From: a virus
Virus record (IMG/VR): IMGVR_UViG_3300048583_000229
Span: 1 to 44,389 of that record
DNA: 44,389 nucleotides
Strand: one strand, 5' to 3'
Shown here piece by piece: positions 6,783-14,362 of the stretch. Position 1 is the first letter of the stretch. Each line of letters opens with the position of its first letter. The translations under genes were made by a program, and so were the position numbers. The notes under the pieces were generated by a model. It ran no database searches. It had not been told where the DNA came from and worked only from the letters and a program-made list of their open reading frames with translations.

Positions 6783-7819
6783 GTGCGGAAAGGTGGCTGA
6801 TGATGAGAGACAAGCTCAGGCATATTCGCAGTGTCGATTGTAAGATCGAGATGACTGCCGACGCGCATTTGAGCGGGAGTTTTATGGTGCAGTTTACCTA
6901 CGACGTGCAGATGTACGGGTTGTATGAGGCTGTGTTAATGGTGCCGGAAGACGTGCAAGACGGGCTAATGGCGGATATGTGCGGGGTGTTTGACAAGCAC
7001 CCGGTGATCGTTCCGCTTCCTGAGCCACGGGAATATACCAGCATGTCGCGCGAAGGGAAGATTCTACCGCCCGCGGAGCCGAGATCAATGCGGCCCGAGA
7101 GCATCTGGCAGTTGCAGGAGATGTTTATACGGCAGCTCACGGTGACAAAAGAGACTCGACAGATATTCGAGAGCGTGCTGCCACCGCACGTCTCGCAAAC
7201 CTACATCGACAAAGCGGTGCAACAGGATCTCTACTCCGCCGTCCGAGACGCGCCGTATCAATACCGCGAGCAGCTTTGTGCACGGCTCATCCGCCACTAC
7301 GATATACCAAAACCGCCTGAACCGAAAGTGAAGGTGAAACATATCGTCGAAGGCAAACCGAAGAAGCGTCCCGACCGCCTGCTCGTCATCGATAAAGCGG
7401 GCAATGCCTGGACATGGGACCTTGGCTGGTATCGCGTAAACGAAGCCGGCGACGAGATGGACCGAAACAAACCTCGGCTCGGTCACCGCACCTTCCGTCG
7501 CGCTATCATCCCCGCCGATCCTGACGATTTCCGTCGCACGGCGTTCCACTACACGCGCCCTTGGGGACAATGGCGGACGACACAATCCGGCCCGGTCGCC
7601 CACGAACTCTTCGGAAACGGCGTCTTACGCATCACCGACGGAGTTCACGCAGTCGTCGACTTCAACGACGGGATACGCCGCGAAACGGTATTGGCAAACC
7701 TTACGCAGATCAGCGTGAAGCTGCCACGACAATCGCACGACACCACGACAAAACCACGCACACCGCGTGAGAAGAAACAGAAAGAACTATCGCTTGAAGA
7801 CCTGTTAAAAATGCTATAA
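6779..7819 (+). CDS. Unknown protein with C-terminal Tudor/KOW-like domain resembling UvrD/PcrA C-terminus
   Basis: The product has 346 residues. The start at ATG 6779 is set by a strong AGGAGG 6 nt upstream and by the ATGA overlap with the preceding gene. Residues about 1-170 are unrecognised. About 175-265 contain a basic linker (PEPKVKVKHIVEGKPKKRP) and a Trp-rich part. Around residues 270-315 lies the pattern HELFGNGVLRITDGV, then AVVDFNDG and VLANLTQI. This closely follows the H-FG-G-V, V-F-DG, L-L-I pattern of the Tudor-like C-terminal domain of UvrD/PcrA helicases, which contacts RNA polymerase. No helicase motifs are present. A role in binding RNA polymerase or nucleic acid is inferred only. 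Confidence 0.65.
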   Translation: MSAERWLMMRDKLRHIRSVDCKIEMTADAHLSGSFMVQFTYDVQMYGLYEAVLMVPEDVQDGLMADMCGVFDKHPVIVPLPEPREYTSMSREGKILPPAEPRSMRPESIWQLQEMFIRQLTVTKETRQIFESVLPPHVSQTYIDKAVQQDLYSAVRDAPYQYREQLCARLIRHYDIPKPPEPKVKVKHIVEGKPKKRPDRLLVIDKAGNAWTWDLGWYRVNEAGDEMDRNKPRLGHRTFRRAIIPADPDDFRRTAFHYTRPWGQWRTTQSGPVAHELFGNGVLRITDGVHAVVDFNDGIRRETVLANLTQISVKLPRQSHDTTTKPRTPREKKQKELSLEDLLKML

Positions 7820-7830
7820 CACGCAAATAT

Positions 7831-8070
7831 ATGAAAGAGAAACTCGACGCCCTACGGGGCCAACTCGTCACCGTCTTCGTGCCCACACTCTCGGGCGCGA
7901 CCGCGGTGTTCACCGGCGCACTCATCGGCGGAGACTTCCCAGGTCCGCCATTCGGCATAAGGGGCGAGAACATGTCCGACGCACATTTCCGCGCGGTCGT
8001 AGGCTTCAAGCCCGAAAACGTACGCAACATCGAAGTCCGCGGGGACGCAACCTACATCCACCTGCACTAA
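7831..8070 (+). CDS. Small beta-barrel-like hypothetical protein
   Basis: The 79-residue product has short alternating strands (LVTVFVP, AVFTGAL, NVRNIEVRG, ATYIHLH), a pattern seen in small SH3- or Sm-like barrels found in many phages. It starts 11 nt after the preceding stop and has no Shine-Dalgarno motif. A copy of the 17-bp palindrome and then a strong terminator follow it, so it closes the transcription unit that begins at 6582. No specific family or activity can be named. Confidence 0.6.
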   Translation: MKEKLDALRGQLVTVFVPTLSGATAVFTGALIGGDFPGPPFGIRGENMSDAHFRAVVGFKPENVRNIEVRGDATYIHLH

Positions 8071-8076
8071 CAGTCC

Positions 8077-8093
8077 TGTTCATACCATAAACA
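8077..8093. promoter_or_regulatory. Palindrome copy D
   Basis: TGTTCATACCATAAACA, one mismatch, between a stop codon (8070) and the terminator at 8099. Confidence 0.7.
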
Positions 8094-8098
8094 AAACC

Positions 8099-8128
8099 GC
8101 CCGTGGGGAGAGATCCTCACGGGCTTTT
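8099..8128 (+). terminator. Intrinsic terminator
   Basis: GCCCGTGGGG (8099-8108), loop AGAGAT, CCTCACGGGC (8115-8124) make a 10-bp stem with one G-U pair, followed directly by TTTT. It sits six bases after a copy of the 17-bp palindrome (8077-8093) and 31 nt before the next start codon. Confidence 0.8.
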
Positions 8129-8159
8129 CCCGTGGGAGAAGAAACTCCCATTGACATAT

Positions 8160-8726
8160 ATGAAACACCATATCAAAACACAGTATTGTGACGAAGTTTG
8201 CACTTTTAAATGGGGCAAGTATTCGTCGGGACAGACAGAATTGCAACTCGTCAGCGAACGCGGCGAGCCGATGATGACAGTTACGAGTAATATGCCTGAC
8301 AGCAATGTGCCAGAAGGGTGTATTGTGATTAAGGACTATTCGGAAAATAAAGGGATTCGGAGTGAACTCGTGCGGTTAGGAGTAATCGAACCGCGTGCTG
8401 AGATGGGGATTCCATCTGGGTTTGTTGTGCTGCACGTGCACAGGTTAAAAGCTGCCGAGTCAAACGAGCAGGTGAAACCGACAAAAACACCCACTGCTCC
8501 ATCGCATGGGGTGGATAAGGTCGTGCGGATTATCATGCGTCGCGACGAGCTGGCGTATGGCGAAGCGCGTGAGATTGTTGAAGACTGCGTGCAGACGCTG
8601 CGCGCGATTTTAAACGACGACACGCTTTCAGCGTTTGATAAGCTTGAGCAAATGACCGATACGCTTAATTGCGACCTCGGGCTTGGGCCGGATTATATTG
8701 ACGAGCTTGTATTTGCGCAAATTTAA
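8160..8726 (+). CDS. Hypothetical protein with small helical C-terminal domain
   Basis: The product has 188 residues from ATG 8160. A GTG at 8103 in the same frame lies inside the terminator stem, so I reject it. The N-terminal 100 residues look like a beta-rich domain (TFKWGKYSSGQTELQLVSE). A Pro/Thr-rich linker follows at about 105-118. The C-terminal 70 residues (IIMRRDELAYGEAREIVED, ending GLGPDYIDELVFAQI) resemble a short helical domain I have seen in other phage and plasmid proteins, where an RD-x(4)-EA-x(2)-IV motif precedes LGLEPDYLEEL. No function is known for it. It is the first gene after a terminator. Confidence 0.65.
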   Translation: MKHHIKTQYCDEVCTFKWGKYSSGQTELQLVSERGEPMMTVTSNMPDSNVPEGCIVIKDYSENKGIRSELVRLGVIEPRAEMGIPSGFVVLHVHRLKAAESNEQVKPTKTPTAPSHGVDKVVRIIMRRDELAYGEAREIVEDCVQTLRAILNDDTLSAFDKLEQMTDTLNCDLGLGPDYIDELVFAQI

Positions 8727-8747
8727 ACCACCAAACACCACAAACAA

Positions 8748-9308
8748 ATGAAAACACTATCTAGAATCAAAAATACCACCGACGTGGTCGGAATGAAATC
8801 TGTCTTGTCGCAAGTTCCAGAGTTCGAATTATACCGCAACATCACCAAACGCCTCGAGCCTGAGATAGTGCGGTATGAAAACGCGCAGACAATGACCGTT
8901 GACGCGTTTGTCGAAATCCACGCGTTTATCTTCGTTCCTATTAGTAACGCAGCGAAAGGTTGTGTTGGCGATGAGCACAAACTCAACAACATCATGCTCA
9001 ACGGTATCACCTTCGGCATGGCGACTTTACACACCATCGCGCCACGGCTGGCGAATTGGTACGTCGACATTATGTGCGACCCGACGTTAATGAAGGAAAT
9101 TAAGTTTGTAAACCGCGGACGAACGACGATTAACATCCTGTTAAACCTCAGCAAACTGCATTTTTACTTCTCCTCCACACTAATCGCGATTCTCGCGAAC
9201 ATGCCAGACTTCAACGACATTCCATCTCCGCCTGATGACACCTATGCCGATATCAACGAGCTGCGCGAAGGTTTCATCACCGTGCTGTCAAACATAAAAC
9301 CCGCATGA
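8748..9308 (+). CDS. Hypothetical protein, mostly helical
   Basis: The product has 186 residues with an ATG start after an A/C-rich leader (CCACCAAACACCACAAACAA) that lacks a Shine-Dalgarno motif. The sequence is mainly helical, with moderately hydrophobic segments (FVEIHAFIFVPISNA; LHFYFSSTLIAILANMP) but no clean membrane span. It ends in an acidic helix. The next gene starts inside its stop codon (ATGA at 9305-9308), which implies translational coupling and perhaps a complex. No family recognised. Confidence 0.6.
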   Translation: MKTLSRIKNTTDVVGMKSVLSQVPEFELYRNITKRLEPEIVRYENAQTMTVDAFVEIHAFIFVPISNAAKGCVGDEHKLNNIMLNGITFGMATLHTIAPRLANWYVDIMCDPTLMKEIKFVNRGRTTINILLNLSKLHFYFSSTLIAILANMPDFNDIPSPPDDTYADINELREGFITVLSNIKPA

Positions 9309-9643
9309 CCGCCCTACTCGATCACCTGGGAGTTGCACTTCTAGGACACATCGAGTTTGGCAAGGAGGACCTCCCACAAGCCCACCGCTCCACATGGAAA
9401 ACGTATGCGAACAACAAACGTCTCTTCCCGGATCTTTGTCGCAAAGCTAAGTTGCAAGACTTTCTTTCCGACAGCGAAACACACGTGACATCTTCCTTCA
9501 TCGGCAACGCGACTCTCGTAGCCCTAGGTCACATCTACGGTTACGTGAGTCTGCCCGATGCCATTCACATCCTGCAAACTCCCAGCAAACTAGAACGGCT
9601 TTACCGCCAACTTCAAGGTCGCATGAGGATAAAGAGGAAATAA
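9305..9643 (+). CDS. Hypothetical protein coupled to upstream gene
   Basis: The 112-residue product starts MTALLDHLGVALLG and ends in a strongly basic tail (LQGRMRIKRK) that could contact nucleic acid. It overlaps the preceding gene by four bases (ATGA). About 170 bp of non-coding sequence with a promoter candidate follows, so this gene ends its transcription unit. No motif or family is recognised. Confidence 0.6.
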   Translation: MTALLDHLGVALLGHIEFGKEDLPQAHRSTWKTYANNKRLFPDLCRKAKLQDFLSDSETHVTSSFIGNATLVALGHIYGYVSLPDAIHILQTPSKLERLYRQLQGRMRIKRK

Positions 9644-9692
9644 AGGAGATTCTTATCTCTCCCATATTTCTTCCATTCTCTCAAAAAATAAC

Positions 9693-9720
9693 TTGAAATC
9701 CTCGCTACCTCGCTTATGTT
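9693..9720 (+). promoter_or_regulatory. Promoter TTGAAA-N16-TATGTT
   Basis: TTGAAA (9693-9698) and TATGTT (9715-9720) stand 16 bp apart in a 168-bp gap before the gene at 9812. About 85 bp of leader follow. The leader contains GAACGTGCTCGAC (9761-9773), which is the exact reverse complement of a 13-mer at the last iteron (5907-5919), so the two regions may share a regulator. Confidence 0.6.
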
Positions 9721-9811
9721 AATCTCGTGAAAACGGCCAGAGTCGCTGGTCGGGAACACAGAACGTGCTCGACGTTTCTCGGGCAACCCCAACTAAAACT
9801 AAACCAACTGT

Positions 9812-10405
9812 ATGAAACGTATCCAACAATCACTCCTCGGAGTCTCCGCATTCCTCAGCGTGCCAGCCACCATCGAAGAATTTAACACCCTCGCCAAGGG
9901 TGAGAAAGTCCTCGACTACGCCAACGCCGAGGCATATTACCGTGGAGTGGCCCCGAAAGTCCGCTCGCTCTTCCTCGAACTCGTCGAGAAAGAACTCGGT
10001 ATCGAACAGAAAGTCATCTCCGAAGATACCGTCGGTGAGGGCGATGCCGCCAAAGCCGTCAAAACCTACGAGAAAGACACCGCTTTCCTCAAGCGCGTCA
10101 AAGCCTCGGGCATTACCGATGACCAACTCCAACCGCTGCTTCAACGCGCGTTTGACGAAATCGGCTGGGACCTCACGTCCTCACGCTCCACCGGTGCCAA
10201 CAAGGCCGACCTGGAAGCTGCCGACTTCTACATCAACGCCGTCGCATCGGGCGAATCCACCTGGGATCGCATCATCGGCAAGTTCGAGTCCGCCAACCCC
10301 GGCCTCTCCATCGCTCGCGAAACCGATGGTTCCGTCACTCGCGAAGTCATGGGCGAAGCGTGCAAGGTCAACCGCCTGCGCGTGCTGAACGAAAAGATGA
10401 TCTAA
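9812..10405 (+). CDS. Hypothetical protein in its own promoter-terminator unit
   Basis: The product has 197 residues, beginning MKRIQQSLLGVSAFLSVPAT. The N-terminal 17 residues are mildly hydrophobic but Gln/Ser-containing, so they are not a convincing signal peptide. The remainder is helical, acidic and soluble, with codons biased to C-ending forms. It is a single-gene transcription unit with a good promoter at 9693 and an excellent terminator at 10432, which suggests high early expression. That could fit an abundant DNA-binding or host-modifying protein. No catalytic motif or family is recognised. Confidence 0.65.
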   Translation: MKRIQQSLLGVSAFLSVPATIEEFNTLAKGEKVLDYANAEAYYRGVAPKVRSLFLELVEKELGIEQKVISEDTVGEGDAAKAVKTYEKDTAFLKRVKASGITDDQLQPLLQRAFDEIGWDLTSSRSTGANKADLEAADFYINAVASGESTWDRIIGKFESANPGLSIARETDGSVTREVMGEACKVNRLRVLNEKMI

Positions 10406-10431
10406 TCGATCGTCCGCTCAGCCATTGCACT

Positions 10432-10463
10432 AGCCTCAGGGGAGCAATCCTCTGGGGCTTTTT
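10432..10463 (+). terminator. Intrinsic terminator with GNRA loop
   Basis: AGCCTCAGGGGA (10432-10443), loop GCAA, TCCTCTGGGGCT (10448-10459) form a 12-bp stem with G-U pairs, and a run of five T ends at 10463. It follows the stop codon at 10405. Confidence 0.85.
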
Positions 10464-10507
10464 AGGTGAAGAGCAGACGCTCCAAACCAAACCAACCCCA
10501 TCCCACC

Positions 10508-10852
10508 ATGCACCCCGCCGACATCATCGCCTCGCTTAACTCACGCTTCAAGCGTCCGAACGCAATCTCAGTCGAATGTAAAATCGACAACTTCCCCAAT
10601 AATCGCGACCTCCAAGTCCGATACAACATCTATGTCGCAGCCTGCGACGAAATGCCAACTGCGTGTCACTGCACATGTTATAATCTCGAGGACGCGTTCG
10701 CGGCTGCTAACATCCACATCAACGGCAACTACATCAACCTCGCACCTGTCCTGCCAGCTGACTCACCCAACCCTTTCACCTCCTTCACGTCTTGTTTATC
10801 GTCTGAACAAGACGAAGAAATCGAAATTGAACCTTTAGACGATCAATCCTAA
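10508..10852 (+). CDS. Hypothetical protein with acidic tail
   Basis: The product has 114 residues from ATG 10508. An in-frame upstream start at 10466 would begin just after the terminator and add a Pro/Arg-rich stretch, which I think is leader. The fold looks like alternating helix and strand, with a Cys-rich patch (CDEMPTACHCTCYNLEDAF) and a strongly acidic C-terminus (EQDEEIEIEPLDDQS) like those of ssDNA-binding or histone-mimic proteins. A degenerate copy of the 17-bp palindrome lies within its 3' end (10793-10809). No family is recognised. Confidence 0.55.
   Translation: MHPADIIASLNSRFKRPNAISVECKIDNFPNNRDLQVRYNIYVAACDEMPTACHCTCYNLEDAFAAANIHINGNYINLAPVLPADSPNPFTSFTSCLSSEQDEEIEIEPLDDQS
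10793..10809. repeat. Palindrome copy E (intragenic, degenerate)
   Basis: TGTTTATCGTCTGAACA within CTTGTTTATCGTCTGAACAAG minus one base per side; near the 3' end of the gene at 10508. Confidence 0.5.
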
Positions 10853-10864
10853 CTTTCGCACGTC

Positions 10865-11515
10865 ATGGTCAGATTCTTTGAATCCGAGGCGTGCTTCCGC
10901 CGATATGAACACTACATCACAGAAGCCTGTCTCACCTTCCCTAAAGAAGTTTTCTTTAGGACAAAAGAATTCAGCATCTTTACAGACTCGGCGCGATGCC
11001 GCGACGCAATTACTTCCTTCAAAATCTCGAAATGGCCGTCCAGTGTTGACCCCATTGCCTATGCGCCCGTGCTGAATCAGATCACGGTTGTGACGTTTAT
11101 GGGTTATGTGGTGTTGGTCGATAGAAAGCGGCTGAAACTCTTGCGGAAGATGTGGCGGAGTGAGATTGCTAACGGCGGCTCGTCTATCGCGGATTGCGAA
11201 GCGGACAGCATCATTCATGCCCAGCAGGTATTCACTCACGAGCTTTCCCGTGCGGTCGCGTTCAGCACACCATCTCTCAGCGAACACGATGCGAAGATCA
11301 CGCCTTACGTTCCAGAGCCTAAACTCACGCTCGAAGAATTCCTCGAATGGAATGTCGAGGACGCGATAAACGCTATCAATTCTGGTGAAGTCCACTACCG
11401 CTATACCTGTCCATTCACTCCCGAGATGGAATTGCGGGTGAGGGAACTCATTGGGGATAAACTTAATGTCGCCTATGTAGTCGACAATGGAAACAATAAC
11501 ATTAACATATTCTAA
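10865..11515 (+). CDS. Hypothetical early protein
   Basis: The 216-residue product starts 12 nt after the previous stop, so it belongs to the same unit. It shows mixed helix and strand sequence with an N-terminal Cys/Phe-rich segment, a hydrophobic strand (ITVVTFMGYVVLVDRKR) and an Asn-rich end (NGNNNINIF). It has no membrane span or recognised catalytic motif. The gene after it begins two bases past its stop. It is one of a tight run of six genes ending in the Cas4-like nuclease, so a role in DNA metabolism is possible but unproven. Confidence 0.6.
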   Translation: MVRFFESEACFRRYEHYITEACLTFPKEVFFRTKEFSIFTDSARCRDAITSFKISKWPSSVDPIAYAPVLNQITVVTFMGYVVLVDRKRLKLLRKMWRSEIANGGSSIADCEADSIIHAQQVFTHELSRAVAFSTPSLSEHDAKITPYVPEPKLTLEEFLEWNVEDAINAINSGEVHYRYTCPFTPEMELRVRELIGDKLNVAYVVDNGNNNINIF

Positions 11516-11517
11516 TC

Positions 11518-11820
11518 ATGAGCTTTAGCACCTCATTACTTGGCCCGTGGGATGACATTTCCACAGCGCACAAACAGCTTGTATCCGTCGCAGTCCCACC
11601 GGAGGTGAAGGAACGTTTATTCACGGTCTTTCTACCTCGGCGTGGAAATGTTGACAAACTCATCGCTCGCTTGATCTACCTCGTCGACGCGTATCTTGTC
11701 AACAATCCACATCTTGGCGAATTTGACGCGAACACGCGCGAGGAAATAGTCAACAATCTCCTCAACACATTCGTAGACCATCTGCAAAACCTCGATCCCA
11801 AAACCATCATACCGCAATGA
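11518..11820 (+). CDS. Hypothetical helical protein
   Basis: The 100-residue protein is mostly helical, with amphipathic segments (VDKLIARLIYLVDAYLV; REEIVNNLLNTFVDHLQNL). This suggests a dimerising or partner-binding helical bundle. It overlaps the following gene by four bases (ATGA at 11817-11820). It belongs to the compact run that leads to the Cas4-like nuclease. Unknown family. Confidence 0.6.
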   Translation: MSFSTSLLGPWDDISTAHKQLVSVAVPPEVKERLFTVFLPRRGNVDKLIARLIYLVDAYLVNNPHLGEFDANTREEIVNNLLNTFVDHLQNLDPKTIIPQ

Positions 11821-12032
11821 GCGAATTCAATCCAGCATCCTCGCTTCACCGCGAAGCACCACTCGTCCATCTCATCACCACCGACCTGACGAAACTCTCT
11901 CAGGTCGAGCTGGAGCAACACCTCGCCCAACTCCGTGAACTACGTTCATCCCCGCAAACCATCCGGGCGAAAACCGAACGTGCACCACGCAAATCCAAAT
12001 CACCGGGCTTCGACCCGGCGTCGATGTTATGA
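11817..12032 (+). CDS. Small hypothetical protein with basic tail
   Basis: The 71-residue product has a central amphipathic helix (LSQVELEQHLAQLRELR) and a basic, Lys/Arg/Pro-rich C-terminal segment (RAKTERAPRKSKSPGF). It overlaps its neighbours by four bases on both sides (ATGA junctions), a sign of translational coupling. A DNA-contacting accessory role is possible, but no family is recognised. Confidence 0.55.
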   Translation: MSEFNPASSLHREAPLVHLITTDLTKLSQVELEQHLAQLRELRSSPQTIRAKTERAPRKSKSPGFDPASML

Positions 12033-12226
12033 ATTCTGAGACACTCCTTCTGTCAGCATACGCTCCGCCCATTCGCGAACGCATACTCGCCGAGGTGGAC
12101 ATATCTTTCCTCCGCGCAGTCTTACAACGGACGTCCCTGTCGCAGAAGGAGTGTCTCGACCGCATCGCCAACTCCGACGATCTCTCCTCCCAAATCGAAC
12201 TAACCATCAGCCATGTCAATTTTTAA
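12029..12226 (+). CDS. Small hypothetical protein overlapping nuclease gene
   Basis: The 65-residue helical product (IRERILAEVDISFLRAVLQ in the middle) starts in the previous stop codon (ATGA). It runs 14 bases into the PD-(D/E)XK nuclease gene. The overlap and small size suggest an accessory protein made together with the nuclease. No motif recognised. Confidence 0.55.
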   Translation: MNSETLLLSAYAPPIRERILAEVDISFLRAVLQRTSLSQKECLDRIANSDDLSSQIELTISHVNF

Positions 12227-13262
12227 CATACCAACCGATCTCAACGACCAAGTCGGCATCCCGAACGTCCCGTCCGAACGCCGTCCACTACTAACCCACG
12301 ACAAAGACCATGATTTCATCCTCCGAATCGACAACTCCACACTCGAATATTTTCAATCCTGTGCGCGCGCAGCGAAGTTCTATTGTGTTGACCGTCGTCA
12401 AGGAGTCCCAACAGCGGCGCTTACTTTCGGAGGCGCTATCCATCTTGGCCTCGAGACGTTATACGCCAAAGGTTTCGATGCGCTACCAGAAGCTATTGAC
12501 AGATGCGTCAAATATCTGTCCGACATTACCTTCCGAGACCCAGAAGAATGGCGAACACCCGCAATCGCTGAAGATACACTTCGAAAATACGCCGCCAAAT
12601 ACGGCGCTGATGAAATGCTCAAGCCCATACTTCACAACGGCAAGCCCTTCATCGAAAAGCCTTTCTCTTTAGTGATCGGCGAAATGGCGTTAGGTGCCCG
12701 CATGGCCTACACATACTCCCAACTCACCGACGTTGAATCCGACGACACGCTTTTCATCAACAAACTCACAATCCTATGGTCAGGCCGTATAGACATCGCG
12801 GCCACATACGGAGATGACTATGTCTATGTCGTCGACCACAAGACCTCGTCAATCGGCGGGCCACAGTTCTTCGCAGACTTCATGCTATCGCAGCAGATGG
12901 TCGGCTACAACTGGGCCTTACGCCAGATGCTGCCCGAGTATCACATCAACGGCACAGTCGTCAACGCCATCATCCAACGTAAACCCACCAAAACGGGTCG
13001 CGCACTCGACTTCGAACGCCAAACTTACTTCCACACCCAATGGCACGTAGACGAGTGGCATACGGATATCAACCAACATATCGAACACTTCGTCTACAGC
13101 CTCGTCACCGGCAAGTTTCCGAAATCCACAAAATGGTGCTTCGGCAAATTCGGTAAATGCAAATACCACGACGTTTGCACGCTTCCGCCACAGCAACGGC
13201 ACATCATGCTCGCCTCGCCTGAGTATACAAACGTCACCTGGTCTCCTCTCGACGACCGCTAA
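12213..13262 (+). CDS. PD-(D/E)XK nuclease, Cas4/RecB-like with Fe-S cysteines
   Basis: The product has 349 residues. A Cys pair lies near residues 50-58 (SCARAAKFYC), then GGAIHLGL with the GxxxH histidine (about residue 77). Later come the nuclease core (DIAATYG, VVDHKTSS, with the D and K of the D-(x)n-HK motif) and the QMVGYNWAL helix. A C-terminal Cys cluster follows (CFGKFGKCKYHDVC). The arrangement of one N-terminal and three C-terminal Cys around a RecB-type core matches Cas4/AddB-like iron-sulphur exonucleases, which resect DNA ends. Phage members usually act with a recombinase and SSB, both present downstream (14840, 16002). It ends a tight six-gene run and is followed by a palindrome copy. 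Confidence 0.9.
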   Translation: MSIFNIPTDLNDQVGIPNVPSERRPLLTHDKDHDFILRIDNSTLEYFQSCARAAKFYCVDRRQGVPTAALTFGGAIHLGLETLYAKGFDALPEAIDRCVKYLSDITFRDPEEWRTPAIAEDTLRKYAAKYGADEMLKPILHNGKPFIEKPFSLVIGEMALGARMAYTYSQLTDVESDDTLFINKLTILWSGRIDIAATYGDDYVYVVDHKTSSIGGPQFFADFMLSQQMVGYNWALRQMLPEYHINGTVVNAIIQRKPTKTGRALDFERQTYFHTQWHVDEWHTDINQHIEHFVYSLVTGKFPKSTKWCFGKFGKCKYHDVCTLPPQQRHIMLASPEYTNVTWSPLDDR

Positions 13263-13264
13263 CT

Positions 13265-13281
13265 TGTTCATCCCATAAACA
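13265..13281. promoter_or_regulatory. Palindrome copy F
   Basis: TGTTCATCCCATAAACA, one mismatch, ending four bases before ATG 13286, two bases after the nuclease stop codon. Confidence 0.7.
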
Positions 13282-13285
13282 CAAC

Positions 13286-13495
13286 ATGAGACGTAATCCA
13301 AAACAATACCCTATGAATGGTCCATCACTTGAAGCCCAACGGCTGATGGAGTTTCCCCGACGTAATCGCCATCTTCTGTGGCCGTTAATCGGGCGCAAGA
13401 CAATGCGCGAAGAGACACGCGCGGTGCTTTTTCTTGACGGGAATACAAAGCGGAGTGAGGTGAAAGAGCTTCTCGACCGTTTGCCGTCAGTGTGA
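13286..13495 (+). CDS. Small hypothetical protein
   Basis: The 69-residue, Arg-rich protein begins MRRNPKQYPMNGP. A perfectly spaced copy of the 17-bp palindrome (13265-13281) ends four bases before its ATG, so translation or transcription is probably controlled there. It directly precedes the structured RNA region, and its stop codon (13493-13495) is two bases from the first stem. A role in binding that RNA is an attractive guess given its basic character, but nothing proves it. Confidence 0.5.
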   Translation: MRRNPKQYPMNGPSLEAQRLMEFPRRNRHLLWPLIGRKTMREETRAVLFLDGNTKRSEVKELLDRLPSV

Positions 13496-13497
13496 TT

Positions 13498-14329
13498 TGT
13501 CAGAGCGCGTTCTGACACGGAAATGACGAAACCGTTAGCAATTCGTTCGTCGCTGACGCAGCACGTAAATCCTAGCCGTGAGAAGCCCACGTAAAAACTT
13601 CGGTTTGACAGATCTTAGTAAGACCAACTGTCCGAGAGAAGGAAACACGTAATAACGCCCTGCCGCTGACATACCGGTGCCCTGTATGTCACCACATTCC
13701 AGCCTCCGCAGTGAGGGCACACATCGTGGCGCTATAGAAAGTCGTATGCGCATAGCGTCCTGTGTGAGCGACCTGACCGGGGGTTGGAATGTGGTAGTCC
13801 CTAGCGACCAGCAAGCACTAGCATTAGGCTGGGAACACAAGTGCGTAAGCCCAGTTACCACACGTCCGTTATCCTTAAGATGTAGAGGACTGACGTTAAA
13901 ACATTCCATTCATCTGACAGCCGGGAAAGACCGGCACTACATGAGAGCTTCGTAAAGCACCACGAATCGGTCGCTCGGTAACTTGAGCGAACGGCTTTAC
14001 GAGGCTCCCATGTGGTCTAGCTAACCACACGTCAACGCAGGATACGAAAACTCTTGCCGGAACCGACAGTGCCAGTGGGCCAGTCGACTCCTGAAAACTC
14101 CACTGGCGTGAGTGCTCAGCACGTTAAACACATACGGGTAACGGTAGACGACCGATAGAGTCTACTCGCCAGAGAGTTGCTGCAGGTGTTAAGTGCGCAA
14201 CCGCTGCTGACAGACCAGCGTTATCGTCTGTCCTTACAAACGAGTTCTGAGTGACGGGAGGCCATAACAGGAACATGCCGGGGGGGCACAGTTCCGGTCA
14301 CTCAGGACTCATTTGTGAGCACGGTGCTC
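13498..14329 (+). ncRNA. Giant structured RNA (about 830 nt), GOLLD/ROOL-like or new class
   Basis: No reading frame of substance spans this block, yet it is packed with long stems. They include 13498-13517 (7 bp), 13667-13691 (8 bp) and an arm 13692-13794 closed by CCACATTCCAGCC/GGTTGGAATGTGG. Others are 13920-13935 (GCCGG, loop GAAAGA), an arm 13939-14013 with ACATG, GAGC, CGTAAAGC and TCGCTC stems, 14071-14107 (8 bp), 14144-14165 (6 bp) and 14209-14232 (7 bp). The last large one is a 20-position helix 14236-14255/14297-14316, followed by GAGCAC-G-GTGCTC to 14329. Size, density and phage setting resemble GOLLD or ROOL RNAs. Membership is unverified. The plus strand is chosen from G-U pairs and neighbouring genes. 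Confidence 0.75.
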
Positions 14330-14362
14330 CAAACAAAACAGACAAACAAACAACACAAAACC

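Noticed and set aside
6178-6813. 211-codon minus-strand frame across the non-coding region
   Set aside because: Overlaps two well-supported plus-strand starts (one with AGGAGG), contains repeat-derived peptides and no start signal.
10835-11395. 186-codon minus-strand frame
   Set aside because: Antisense to the gene at 10865, which lies in a coupled plus-strand operon.
13535-13955. Short frames inside the structured RNA (plus and minus)
   Set aside because: They cross the long stems, have no leaders, and their composition follows the helices.
13498-14329. Group I or group II intron
   Set aside because: No split gene flanks the block, and I could not find a group II domain V or a convincing group I P7 core; no intron-encoded protein.
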